In this document: one piece after another, positions 15,912 through 24,179 of the stretch
Numbering within the stretch: the stretch's first letter is position 1
Layout of the letters: every line of letters starts with the position of its first letter
Assembly (NCBI RefSeq): GCF_000003815.2
Contig: NC_049996.1
Location: forward strand, 18,361,074 to 18,386,021
Direction of reading: 5' to 3'
Source of the DNA: Branchiostoma floridae
Lineage: Eukaryota > Chordata > Leptocardii > Amphioxiformes > Branchiostomatidae
Length of the DNA: 24,948 bases
Made by a program: the position numbers and the translations under genes
The notes under the pieces: generated by a model
Seen by the model: only the letters and a program-made list of their open reading frames with translations
Told to the model about the DNA's origin: nothing
Databases searched by the model: none

Positions 15912-18900
15912 CTGCGGAAGGGTTTTCCAACGTTTTCTTATTGTTTTTTTCTCAGGCACTGTGGCCCATAAAGACGAACAATTTGACTGTACATTAAAAA
16001 AAAAACCAATAATCTAGTACTTAAAATCAAAAGACAGGATATGCACTGTATCTCGTGGTCTGTGTATGACGTAACATGAGTTCTTCCAGAACCTACTCGT
16101 AGAGACAACGTCCGAGTATGATAGAAGTTTTGTAATGTCGTTATCAGACGCCACACACATCTGTGCAGATAGCCAGCTGTTGCCGACACTCTCTTTTGAT
16201 ACAAACGCTAACGCTAGTTCACCTTTATCCGCCGGGGTAACCTATATCCGTTACATTTAGACACAGGGTATATTTTTAGGGATATCAAGCCGAAGGTGGG
16301 TGGTTTCAAATTGCAACAAAATGTTGCAGTTTAAAACTACCATCCGTCGACTTGATGTCCTTTAAACACATTTTTAAACATCGGATAAAGATTACCCCAC
16401 TGATAAAGGTGAATCAGCGTCATCATCATCATCATCTACAGTGTTGTTCGTCCGTCAAGTCGACGAGGACCGACCTCATCTACAGTACTGCTTAGTCCAC
16501 GTACAAGGTGGATTACTAGCAACTTGTTACTAGCAGCGTTAACAATTTGCTCACATCTCCATACTTGAATACATCTGAGGTGAAAAAAATCATGTTAAAA
16601 GCATTGTTATAAGAAATGTAGCGAACAACAATGCTTACAGTAATTTGGTTGTCCGCACCGGTGTAGAACCTCTCATCGCCATTTTGGACGCCGTATGAAA
16701 TGACGTAGGATGTGACGTATTGGTTATGTGATCCAGGATACGGCCAATCATCAGCGTTGAAGTTCCTGCCCTTAGTGATGATGCCTATGACGTTTTTCAC
16801 CTCGAACAGCTCCCTCATCAGCCACTCTGGCCGGCTGTACCCCTGTATGTCCGAATTGTACTGCGGATTGTGGTGACGCGTGCTCACCCAGGCGCCGGCT
16901 TGAGTGGCAGTCTCGCGAGAGTTGATATCGGCGCGATGAGCGGAGTGGTCTTGATCCCCGTGTCTCACGGCTGATGCTGACCAGGCAGAGAGAGACACTG
17001 AAACCAGATACGTTTGTTGAGCGACCGTGAGTTGTGTGAAACAAGAAGGGAGTAGAAACAGACAAAAACATGTATACAAATATCGTGACTCCCGGGATTG
17101 AAACCCGCGCCGATCCCGGTCCGCCAGACCACAAACCAAGCAACGCAAACCACTACGCTAAAAGGCTAAGCCGTTTGACATGGTCGATTTGGCGGTGCTT
17201 GAACCCCACTGTGTTCCAATACTAAAGGAATCTTCGTGCGGCTTGTTTCTGCACCGTTTCTAACCGCTCAAAGTATGGAATAATGATATGTAAATGTGGG
17301 AATGTTGTGCAGTAGTGTCAATATTATACAGAATACCTCACAGGGCTTTAGCCAGCTCGATTTTTCCGTCAGCCAATTACAATCGTCACGAAAACCGCGA
17401 AAATCAATTAGAAGGACCGTGAAAAACGGGTTTTAATGAGATTATCGTTGCCTTCATCCAGAAGACTACTAAGGCTACCTTTTTGTGTGTGAGAATGAGT
17501 GAGTGCATGTGTGTGTGTTCGTGTACGCGCGCGCGCGCGTGTATGTGTGTGTGTGCGTGAGTGTGTGTGTTCGTGTGTGTGTGTACGTGTGCCTGAGTGT
17601 GTTTGTGTGTGACTGTGTGTGTGTGTGTGTGTGTGTGTGCGTGCGTGCGTGTGCGTGCGCGTGCGTGCGTGTGTGCGAGTGTGAAACTAAAACCCAACGT
17701 GGACCACAGCAAGTAAGTTTTATGGATGATATCCTCTACAGACTCAAAATTTAATGCGCACGGGTAAAAAAAAACAAGGTGGTCATTAAAAACAAGATGC
17801 CCGCATTTTCGAACGTGGAGACTATAGACTTATACTTGAAGACTTGAAGCAATGAAAAATGGAGTAACAACCAACAAGGCTTTTATGTCTGTATTCAATA
17901 ATACACTGATGCCAACATGAAAATCATTCAACAGAATAAGATGAGAATTTATATGACAAAGATTACTAACAATACCAGGGCACGTCCGTCAATACATGTA
18001 TATGTCTGTTTCTGCAAACCGGTAGCTTTGTTTAATTCATACACTCACAATCTACCGAAAAATGGGCATTCAACACAATACTTTGAGTTGTGTATACATG
18101 TATATGAAAAGAATTAAATACAAAAACTCACATTATCAAATGAAAAAGAAAAGAACATAATTCTAAGCAATGGCGATCATTGATAACACTCGAGAAAAGT
18201 TGTTGGGCCTGAATTCACTAGCACTGACTAAAGCAATCATATAGCTGAACAGTAGCTCCCCCCTGCCCAACATATATTGCATACCAGTCCGCCACTACGT
18301 ATTAATTCTACGTTGCTGCCTTTATTAGACATTGTCTAGATAACCATGATAGTATAACGTAGGTAAATAGAAAGTTGATTGGCGTAGAATGATCCTCAGA
18401 TGCCACCATAAAACCAAAGACAACAGCATTACTATGTGTAAGACGTTTTGCGATAGGGCAGACGATATTAAAGTTGACGATATATTTTCACATTTTCATA
18501 AATTGACTATCATTGAAGAGTAACAAGATTTCTTGTGGTTGCTTTTTCAAACCAATGTACGATGTACAATCAGTTGATTCCAATTTTGAGAGGGTCGCTT
18601 CACGAATTCCAACACGGGTTTATTGCCGGCCGTTCTACTACAACTCAACTAGTAGAAACCTACCATCAAATAGGATCCATACTCGACAAGGGGGGGCAGG
18701 TAGATATGGTATTTTTGGACTTCGCGAAAGCGTTCGATTCCGTTTCCCACACTTTGCTAATCCACAAACTGCAGATGTTTGGCTTCGGTGGTAACCTCCT
18801 GGCGTGGTTTACCTCCTACCTAACCGATCGCCGTCAGCGTGTGGTAGTGGAAGGTTGCCAGTCCAAATGGCTCCCGGTGACATCTGGTGTTCCACAGGGC

Positions 18901-21392
18901 TCCATTCTTGGGCCCTTTCTCTTCCTTCTGTTTATCAATGACTTACCTTGTGCAGCAACTCAATCTACTGTAGCACTCTTCGCTGACGACTCTAAATGTT
19001 TTAGGGAAGTCAGCAAGCTAAATGACTGTGTTAAGCTGCAAAATGACATCACTGCTATGTACAACTGGAGTCTTAGTTGGAAGATGTCTTTCCATCCTTC
19101 CAAGTGTAAACTTATCCGTTTAACTCGCTCTAAGAGTCCTATTGTGTACTCTTATCACATGTCTGGTACTACAATAACATCTGTAGACAGTATGCCTGAC
19201 CTTGGGGTCATTGTCCAGTCGGACCTTCAGTGGAGCAGTCACATCTTAAAGATGGTAGCCAGGGCCAATTCTATGACTGGTTTCATCAAAAGAACAATCG
19301 GGTTCAACTCTAGCACTGATGTACGCAAGGCACTGTATATTACATTGGTTAGAAGCATCTTAGAATACTGCTCACCTTTGTGGTCCCCTCAGTCCCGCAA
19401 ACTCATGTCCCTTGTAGAAGGGGTGCAACGACGGGCGACTAAATTCATTCTAGGAGCCCACTCGAACACCCTGACCTACAAGGAACGTCTTTCCACCCTT
19501 GGTCTGTTGCCTCTTACGCACGTGTGCGACGTCATGGTGTTTATCAAGTCAAAACCTATTGTTCACAAGTATGTATCCTTCCCTTCCAGACCCTCTAGAT
19601 ATCTCAGATCTCACATGCTCACCCCCATTAGAGTAAGGACATCAGCCTTCAGCTCTTCTTACATACCTAGGCTGGTCACCATCTGGAATCAGCTGAGTCC
19701 TGTCCTCCGTAATATTGGGGTTCAAGCCACTGAAAAGTCTAACATCTTGACATTCAAGCGATCGCTTGTGAGAGCCACGTTTGGGAGATTTGACACCCAG
19801 TTCAATATCGACGTCCCCTGCTCTTGGTCCACATCTTGTGGGTGTGCCTCATGCACTGCTTTAAGGCCACATTAGTATTATAATTAGCTTTTTACTCTGT
19901 ACATAATGATATTTGATAATTTTGTATATACATGTAATCAATACTGTGTATAATTGTTACCGAATTGTATATTCATGTCTACTGACTTTTGATGTCTAAT
20001 GTTTATTGTTTGATTTGGTTTTGTATTGTTTTCTATTGTCATTTCAGGTTTGGGAGGACAACTTGTAAAGGTGTTGATACACCTGTTTTGTCCTCCCTTC
20101 CACTTGTTTTTGCATGTGGTGAATTCAAATAAAGAAATAAAGAAATAAAGAAACCAGGCAAAGATCAATGCGCGTGCTGATGTCATCCATGACATGAACA
20201 CTTACTTGTTACAGTCTCGCTCATCTTCTGAAAACGCTGTTCCAACGCGGCGTTTCGGCTTTGCTCGTTGTCCAGGTCGCGCTTCAAGGCGTCAACAGTG
20301 GTGGACAGTTGGCGTATGTGGTTTTGGTAGCTCTTCAAGGCGTCTACAGTGGTTGACATGTCGTCTTGGTCGCTCTTCAAGGCGTCAACAGTGGTGGACA
20401 TATCGTCTTGGTCGCTCTTCAAGGCGTCAACAGTGGTGGACATGTCGTCTTGGTCGCTCTTCAAGGCGTCAACAGTGGTGGACATGTCGTCTTGGTCGCT
20501 CTTCAAGGCGTCAACAGTGGTAGACAGTTGTCGCATGCCGTCTTGATCGCGCTTCAAGGCGTCAACAGTGGTGGACAGTTGGCGTATGTCGCCTTGGTCG
20601 CGCTTCAAAGTGGTGGACATGCGGTCTTGGTTGCTCTTCAATGCGTCAACAGTGGTGGACATGTCGTCTTGGGCGCACTTCAAGGTGTAAAACGTGTTGG
20701 ACAGTTGGCACGTGTCGTCTTGCTCGTGGCACTTGATGGCAAAATCGGTGGACATGTCGTCTTGGTCGCACTTGATGGCGTCAAAATTGGTAGACATGTT
20801 TTTGTAACTCTTGAAGGCTTCGAAAGTGGTGGATGTGTTTCGGTCGCGCTTCAAGGCATCAAAAGTGGTGGCCAATTGAGATATTTCCTATAAACGTACG
20901 CAAGAAAACCAAACGTAAGAAAAATATGAGACATACAGCGGCAATTGACAAACAGAATGAGAGCTACTCAAACATCATGACCATAGCATGTCCAGAACCT
21001 GAGATATCAAAACCGGGAGATTCGCTGCAGTACCGTAAGAAACCGCTAAAGGGCCCCATCATTTCCAGGTCTAATCAAGACCTACATACAAACGATACAT
21101 CATGTATGTCAATGCAATCGACCTAGCTGGCCTTCGAGAGTTATCGAGCTTTCTGGCACTTCCACGGCCCTCCCACCCCTGCGACAAAACGGTAGCGCAT
21201 GCCCGTACTCAAACAACAGGAGCTAATTGACTCATTTGCATCAACCTTGCCTTGCCTTGCCTCACTTTGAGTGTCCCATTGGACTAGCCAAAAAGTTGCC
21301 AAAAGGCGTGGTATAAAACAATTCAATTCAACTGGTTTTCCTAGGTATCACTGACGACAGGTAGTGGATCGTCTGACCCGTTTATAAGTTTC

Positions 21393-21434
<42 letters not shown>

Positions 21435-23250
21435 TAGTACTATAGTGACTGGACAACAGGCAATCGAGTCAGTTTACCTGTCTATTGATGATGATCGTCA
21501 GAGGAACGAGCGCCATAGTCATCAGGCTTAGCAGAACGGCAATGCCGGCGGCCAGAAAGCTGCGGTGAGAGCGGATGAAGCTACAGAGAGCTCGCACACG
21601 GCGGCCACTTGTTCGACCCGGATAGGTGCAGTCTGTGGAAAAAGAGGATCGGCTCAGGTTAGAATCACGATTACGTCAACGTGCTGACTCAACTGGTGAA
21701 TAATGCATACAGAATACAACACGGTGTATTCCGTATCTTCTGTGGGCCGACCGCGGGCTGGATCGCCCAAAAAAGGCCAAAGGCCCGAGGGTGATGCGGA
21801 ATACGCCGTGGTGTGTTTTTCTTGGTATCGCCTGAGGCCGGACCGCGGGCTGGGTCGCCCGAAGGCCCGAGGGTGATCCGACCCGCGGGAGGGCTGGGAC
21901 CGAGGGTGATGCGGACTACACCGTGTAGTTATTGTTCATATCATGCCATCCCCACCTGAGAAAACACATGCATGTTTCAATGCGAAATGAAAAGGTGAGA
22001 ACATTGGCTGCCCTCGAGCAAAAAATGTAGCAACATCAATTCCAGCGTCCGAATCCAGTATTCGAATTACCGGCCGCGGCGCACTCCGCGCGCTCGAAGT
22101 GCGTTCGAATTATTCCAAAGAAGCCCATATGATAACAGTAGAACCCCATGTACATGTGATAACCCAAATTATCACCCGATCCGAAACACCAGTATTGGAC
22201 GTTATAATATGGAACTTTACAGGATATCTGAAATGTCCATTATGAGATCGGAGATGAACATCACTTAACGATAAACGCACAAAGCTGTTCACGCCTGGTC
22301 TAAAGAATTTGATACTTTACGTTCGATAGATAAATTCAACTACATTATGGGAAAAGGATAACCCTTATAGTATACGAATATTCGTATACAGTAAGGGTTA
22401 TCCTTTTCCCATTATATATCAAAGAATGTTTATACCTTAGAATCAATGGTGTAAAGAACACGCTAGACTCAACATGTTGACTTATTCACATCTATAGATA
22501 TTCATATATAATTATAGGCAATGAATTTGTATACACTAATGTCTGTTTATGTACCATATGTGTACTGTATGTAGTTGTAATAATAGACCTTACGAAAGTC
22601 GCTGTACTTATGTTGTGTCATTAAAGATTTCACACTAAATTTCGTTCTCTTATTGCACAAACACCCTTACAATACTGACAAAACAAGTTAGAACTGTGTC
22701 GTGGCCTACCTTCAGACTTGCACTCCTCGGTTTCCTTGTACGTGTGTGAAGACGTTTCTTCTTCTTCTTGTATGTCGTCAGAAGCGCCGTTGCCATAGCC
22801 GCACCCGCTTGAACTCACCCCTTGTAAAGAAGGCGGCAGATCTTCATCCCTGATCATATAATACACTCTCTCCGCTTCTTTGTACGTGTGTGAAGACGTT
22901 TCTTGCTCTTCAGAAGCGCCGTTGCCATGGCGGCCACGCCCGCGGGAACCACCCTGATGGACAGGATGGGGTTGGGACGGCGGCCCGCTGGTGGCACTCC
23001 CCGGCTGGGGTAGCCCCTGATGCCGCCCAGACCCACGCAAAGACGGCGGTAGATCTTCATCCTTGATTGTATAATACACCCTCTCCGCTTCTTTGTACGT
23101 GTGTGAAGACGGAGCGCCGTTGCCATGGCGGCCACGCCCTCGTGAACCACCCTGGCGGACCGGAGGCCGGGGTTGCACCGGCGGCCCGGGGTTTTGTCCG
23201 CTGGCAGGCCCGGAGAGTGGAGACCGGACCGGCTTTGGTTGCTCCCGCAT
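15756..23250 (-). CDS. Predicted type II membrane protein: tyrosine-repeat tail, TM, coiled coil, F5/8 type C domain
   Basis: Five exons on minus (22710-23250, 21478-21632, 20206-20887, 16639-16997, 15756-15911) join in phase into about 630 residues. Residues 1-181 are a cytoplasmic tail rich in Pro/Gly/Arg with three SSHTYKE repeats. Residues 206-229 are a hydrophobic segment preceded by a dense arginine cluster, predicting N-in/C-out. Residues 233-459 form a coiled-coil stalk. Residues 460-630 are an F5/8 type C (discoidin) domain, a fold that usually binds lipids, glycans or proteins. No signal peptide is needed. The role is inferred: a surface recognition or adhesion receptor that could signal through tail tyrosines. 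I do not know a named orthologue. The start codon and the exon 3-4 join are the least certain points. Confidence 0.78.
16218..16413. mobile_element. MITE with TTCACCTTTATC inverted ends (receptor gene intron 4)
   Basis: TTCACCTTTATC (16218-16229) and GATAAAGGTGAA (16402-16413) terminate a 196-bp unit; inside each end is a partly conserved GGGGTAA..TATCCG block in inverted orientation. Target duplication unclear. Immediately right (16419-16440) is a (CAT)n run. Confidence 0.75.
16639..16997 (-). CDS. Receptor-like gene exon 4: first two-thirds of F5/8 type C domain
   Basis: Residues 460-579. Domain marks include LSAWSASA, INS, GAWVS, PEWLMRELFEV, GIITKGRN and YVTSYVISYG, the usual order in discoidin domains. 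The acceptor at 16998 (GTTTCAG) fits best; an in-frame alternative at 16977 (TGGTCAG) after a pyrimidine tract would drop 7 codons. Donor GTAAGC. The usual opening Cys-PLGME segment is not encoded here. Confidence 0.82.
17076..17165 (-). repeat. tRNA-derived SINE head (receptor gene intron 3)
   Basis: On minus, TTTAGCGTAGTGGTTTGCG is A-box-like and GGGTTTCAATCCCGGGA a strong B box/T-arm. The middle is longer than a normal anticodon arm, so a SINE head is more likely than a functional tRNA gene. Confidence 0.55.
17484..17682. repeat. (TG)n/(CG)n microsatellite
   Basis: About 200 bp of alternating purine-pyrimidine sequence, mostly TG with a pure CG block near 17527-17540. The long open frames over it on both strands are artefacts. 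The flanking 17166-17483 and 17683-18530 contain nothing I can assign. Confidence 0.95.
18535..19875 (+). CDS. LINE reverse transcriptase, C-terminal part (5'-truncated ORF2)
   Basis: 446 residues from the first ATG to TAG without a frameshift or stop. RT motifs in order: QHGFIAGRSTT (residues 26-37), motif A LDFAKAFD (61-68), motif B SGVPQGSILGP (117-127), motif C FADD (149-152) with the catalytic aspartates, then thumb and C-terminal region with YCSPLWSP and GVQRRATK. The endonuclease domain and the first RT blocks are missing by 5' truncation, so it cannot be autonomous. The intact frame suggests a recent insertion. The ATG is internal, not the native start. Confidence 0.92.
   Translation: MVAFSNQCTMYNQLIPILRGSLHEFQHGFIAGRSTTTQLVETYHQIGSILDKGGQVDMVFLDFAKAFDSVSHTLLIHKLQMFGFGGNLLAWFTSYLTDRRQRVVVEGCQSKWLPVTSGVPQGSILGPFLFLLFINDLPCAATQSTVALFADDSKCFREVSKLNDCVKLQNDITAMYNWSLSWKMSFHPSKCKLIRLTRSKSPIVYSYHMSGTTITSVDSMPDLGVIVQSDLQWSSHILKMVARANSMTGFIKRTIGFNSSTDVRKALYITLVRSILEYCSPLWSPQSRKLMSLVEGVQRRATKFILGAHSNTLTYKERLSTLGLLPLTHVCDVMVFIKSKPIVHKYVSFPSRPSRYLRSHMLTPIRVRTSAFSSSYIPRLVTIWNQLSPVLRNIGVQATEKSNILTFKRSLVRATFGRFDTQFNIDVPCSWSTSCGCASCTALRPH
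20052..20097 (+). other. 3' UTR hairpin of the LINE
   Basis: GGGAGGACAA pairs perfectly with TTGTCCTCCC, and the inner AGGTGT pairs with ACACCT around a TGAT loop. It lies just upstream of the repeat tail, where LINEs of the stringent type carry the structure recognised by their own reverse transcriptase. Confidence 0.75.
20206..20887 (-). CDS. Receptor-like gene exon 3: coiled-coil stalk of 14-residue repeats
   Basis: Residues 233-459. Built from variants of STTVDALKSDQDDM, exactly two heptads, with V, L, Q and M at a/d positions. Units near 20345-20520 are almost identical at the DNA level (42-bp period); outer units are more divergent, some with a three-residue RQL insertion. The C-terminal part (DNEQSRNAALEQRF) is non-repetitive coiled coil. 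Acceptor TTTATAG, donor GTAAGT. Confidence 0.88.
21395..21432. repeat. (CA)n microsatellite
   Basis: Nineteen uninterrupted CA units about 45 bp downstream (minus sense) of the donor of receptor exon 2. Confidence 0.95.
21478..21632 (-). CDS. Receptor-like gene exon 2: transmembrane segment
   Basis: Residues 181-232. A basic stretch with seven arginines is followed by SFLAAGIAVLLSLMTMALVP and LTIIIN, one helix of about 24 residues. Charge placement predicts a type II anchor. Acceptor TTTTCCACAG, donor GTAAAC, phase 0 at its end. Confidence 0.85.
21719..21926. mobile_element. GC-rich inverted-repeat element with ACACGGTGTA ends
   Basis: ACACGGTGTATTCCGTATC at the left and GATGCGGACTACACCGTGT at the right are inverted copies; a third copy (GATGCGGAATACGCCGTG) sits in the middle. 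The body is duplicated GGACCGCGGGCTGG / GGCCCGAGGGTGAT sequence. Very CpG-rich compared with its surroundings. Confidence 0.7.
22347..22412. repeat. 66-bp near-perfect palindrome (receptor gene intron 1)
   Basis: Arms starting ATGGGAAAAGGATAACCC and ending with the complement meet at GTATACGAATATTCGTATAC; only the TA/AG pair inside each arm breaks symmetry. No loop. Flanking 22413-22709 shows only AT-rich sequence. Confidence 0.92.
22710..23250 (-). CDS. Receptor-like gene exon 1: cytoplasmic tail with tyrosine repeats
   Basis: Encodes residues 1-180 plus one base. Two long repeats (about residues 34-73 and 101-144) share GGSRGRGRHGNGA and SSHTYKEAERVYY followed by [TM]I[KR]DEDLPPSL; a third, partial copy (SSHTYKETEE) ends the exon. 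Tyrosines fall at 52, 59, 60, 123, 130, 131 and 171. The start at 23250 is chosen because the frame upstream looks like UTR and lies inside a promoter-like tandem repeat. Donor GTAGGC. Confidence 0.75.
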
Positions 23251-23288
23251 TTGGATCGTACTGTGCAGACAGCCGTCGCGCCTGAGTT

Positions 23289-23757
23289 TATAACTGCCAA
23301 AATACATGAATATATATAGCAAATATACTTCTGACACGAGTACGGCCACGTTTGCCCTCTCTTGGGGGGCTGACCAAACAAAGTCCTTGGGGTGTCGTGA
23401 GATCAGATTTTTTCGTCTTCTGTAAGTGGCAGACTAATCTATGCGTATAACTGCGAAAAGTACATGAATACCTAGCATATTACTAGTACTACTGACACGA
23501 GTGCGGCCACTTTTGCCCTTTCCCGGGACGGAGGACCAAACGAAATCCTTGGGATGTCGTGATATCAGATTTTGTTTTTCTGCAATTGGCAGACTAATCT
23601 ATGTGTATAACTGCGAAAAGTGCATGAATATATAGCATTATAACTACTGACGCGAATAGGGCCACTTTTGCCCTTTTCTGGAGGGATGACCAAACGAAGT
23701 CCTTGGGGTGTCGTGACATTAGATTTTGTTTTTCTATAAGTGGTAGACTAATTTTCT
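23289..23757. repeat. Three tandem copies of a ~158-bp promoter-like segment
   Basis: Copies begin at 23289, 23446 and 23606 (TATAACTGC...) and share GGCCAC-TTTGCCC, GACCAAACGA, TCCTTGGG-TGTCGTGA and GACTAATCTAT. The first copy abuts the predicted start of the receptor gene and contains TATATATA. Divergence between copies shows the duplication is not recent. Confidence 0.93.
23311..23318 (-). promoter_or_regulatory. Candidate TATA box of the receptor-like gene
   Basis: TATATATA lies 61 bp upstream of the predicted start codon, which would put transcription start near 23285 and give a 5' UTR of about 35 bases. The equivalent site is TATATA in copy 3 and lost in copy 2 of the tandem repeat. 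Confidence 0.5.
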
Positions 23758-23897
23758 GGGAACAGAGTTAGGCTGCGTGAGAGAGATATCAAAGACATCA
23801 AATAGAAACCTGTTGATGAAATTTAAAGAACAAGATTAGAATAAAGGATGAATTTTTATTAAAGGACTGTTTGTTGTAGCGTCCTTCATAGACTACA

Positions 23898-24133
23898 CTC
23901 ACTGCACTTGCGTCAGGCTTGCGTCACTGCGGGGTTCGTTCGATGCGTCACTGTTTTGTTATTTTTTTCCCGATTTTTAAAAATAATTTAGATATTTCTT
24001 AATATGTAAAAGTATGACTTAGAAGGCGACAAAATACACAAAAAGTAAGAAAATTCGTTCTTTATCTCTGAAATTCGTTGAGTATCTTTCGAACCTCGCA
24101 GTGACACAAGCGTGATGCAGTGAGCGAGCACCT
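23898..24133. repeat. Inverted-repeat element
   Basis: The arm near 23898-23940 (CTCACTGCACTTGCGTCAGG...GGGGTTCG) is repeated inverted at 24091-24133 (CGAACCTCGCAGTGACACAA...CAGTGAG). The spacer is AT-rich. Ends and target site not resolved. Confidence 0.6.
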
Positions 24134-24179
24134 TTTATGGAGAGGCCGCGGGGTTTTTTAATGGGGATGGGGATCTCTG

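Larger units (their letters stand above)
18530..20155 (+). mobile_element. 5'-truncated CR1/L2/Jockey-group non-LTR retrotransposon in receptor gene intron 3
   Basis: Contains the reverse-transcriptase ORF (18535-19875), a ~250-bp 3' UTR with a strong hairpin, and an (AAATAAAG)n tail at about 20128-20154, the type of short repeat tail found in this LINE group. Antisense to the host gene. The 5' truncation point lies near 18530; a target duplication was not found by eye. Confidence 0.9.

Noticed and set aside
17076-17165. Functional tRNA gene
   Set aside because: A and B boxes are present but the spacing is too long and the acceptor stem does not pair; SINE head is more likely. The same applies to 2716, 6536, 9583 and 10190.
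17404-17754. Open frames of His/Thr or Val/Cys repeats
   Set aside because: Produced by the (TG)n microsatellite, with no other coding evidence.
20194-20893. Long plus-strand open frames over the stalk exon
   Set aside because: They are mirror frames of a 42-bp repeat; the minus frame has splice sites and coiled-coil heptads.
23250-23349. Upstream in-frame ATG at 23349 for the receptor gene
   Set aside because: It lies within the tandem promoter-like repeat beyond the TATA sequence, and the added residues do not resemble the tail; the ATG at 23250 is preferred.
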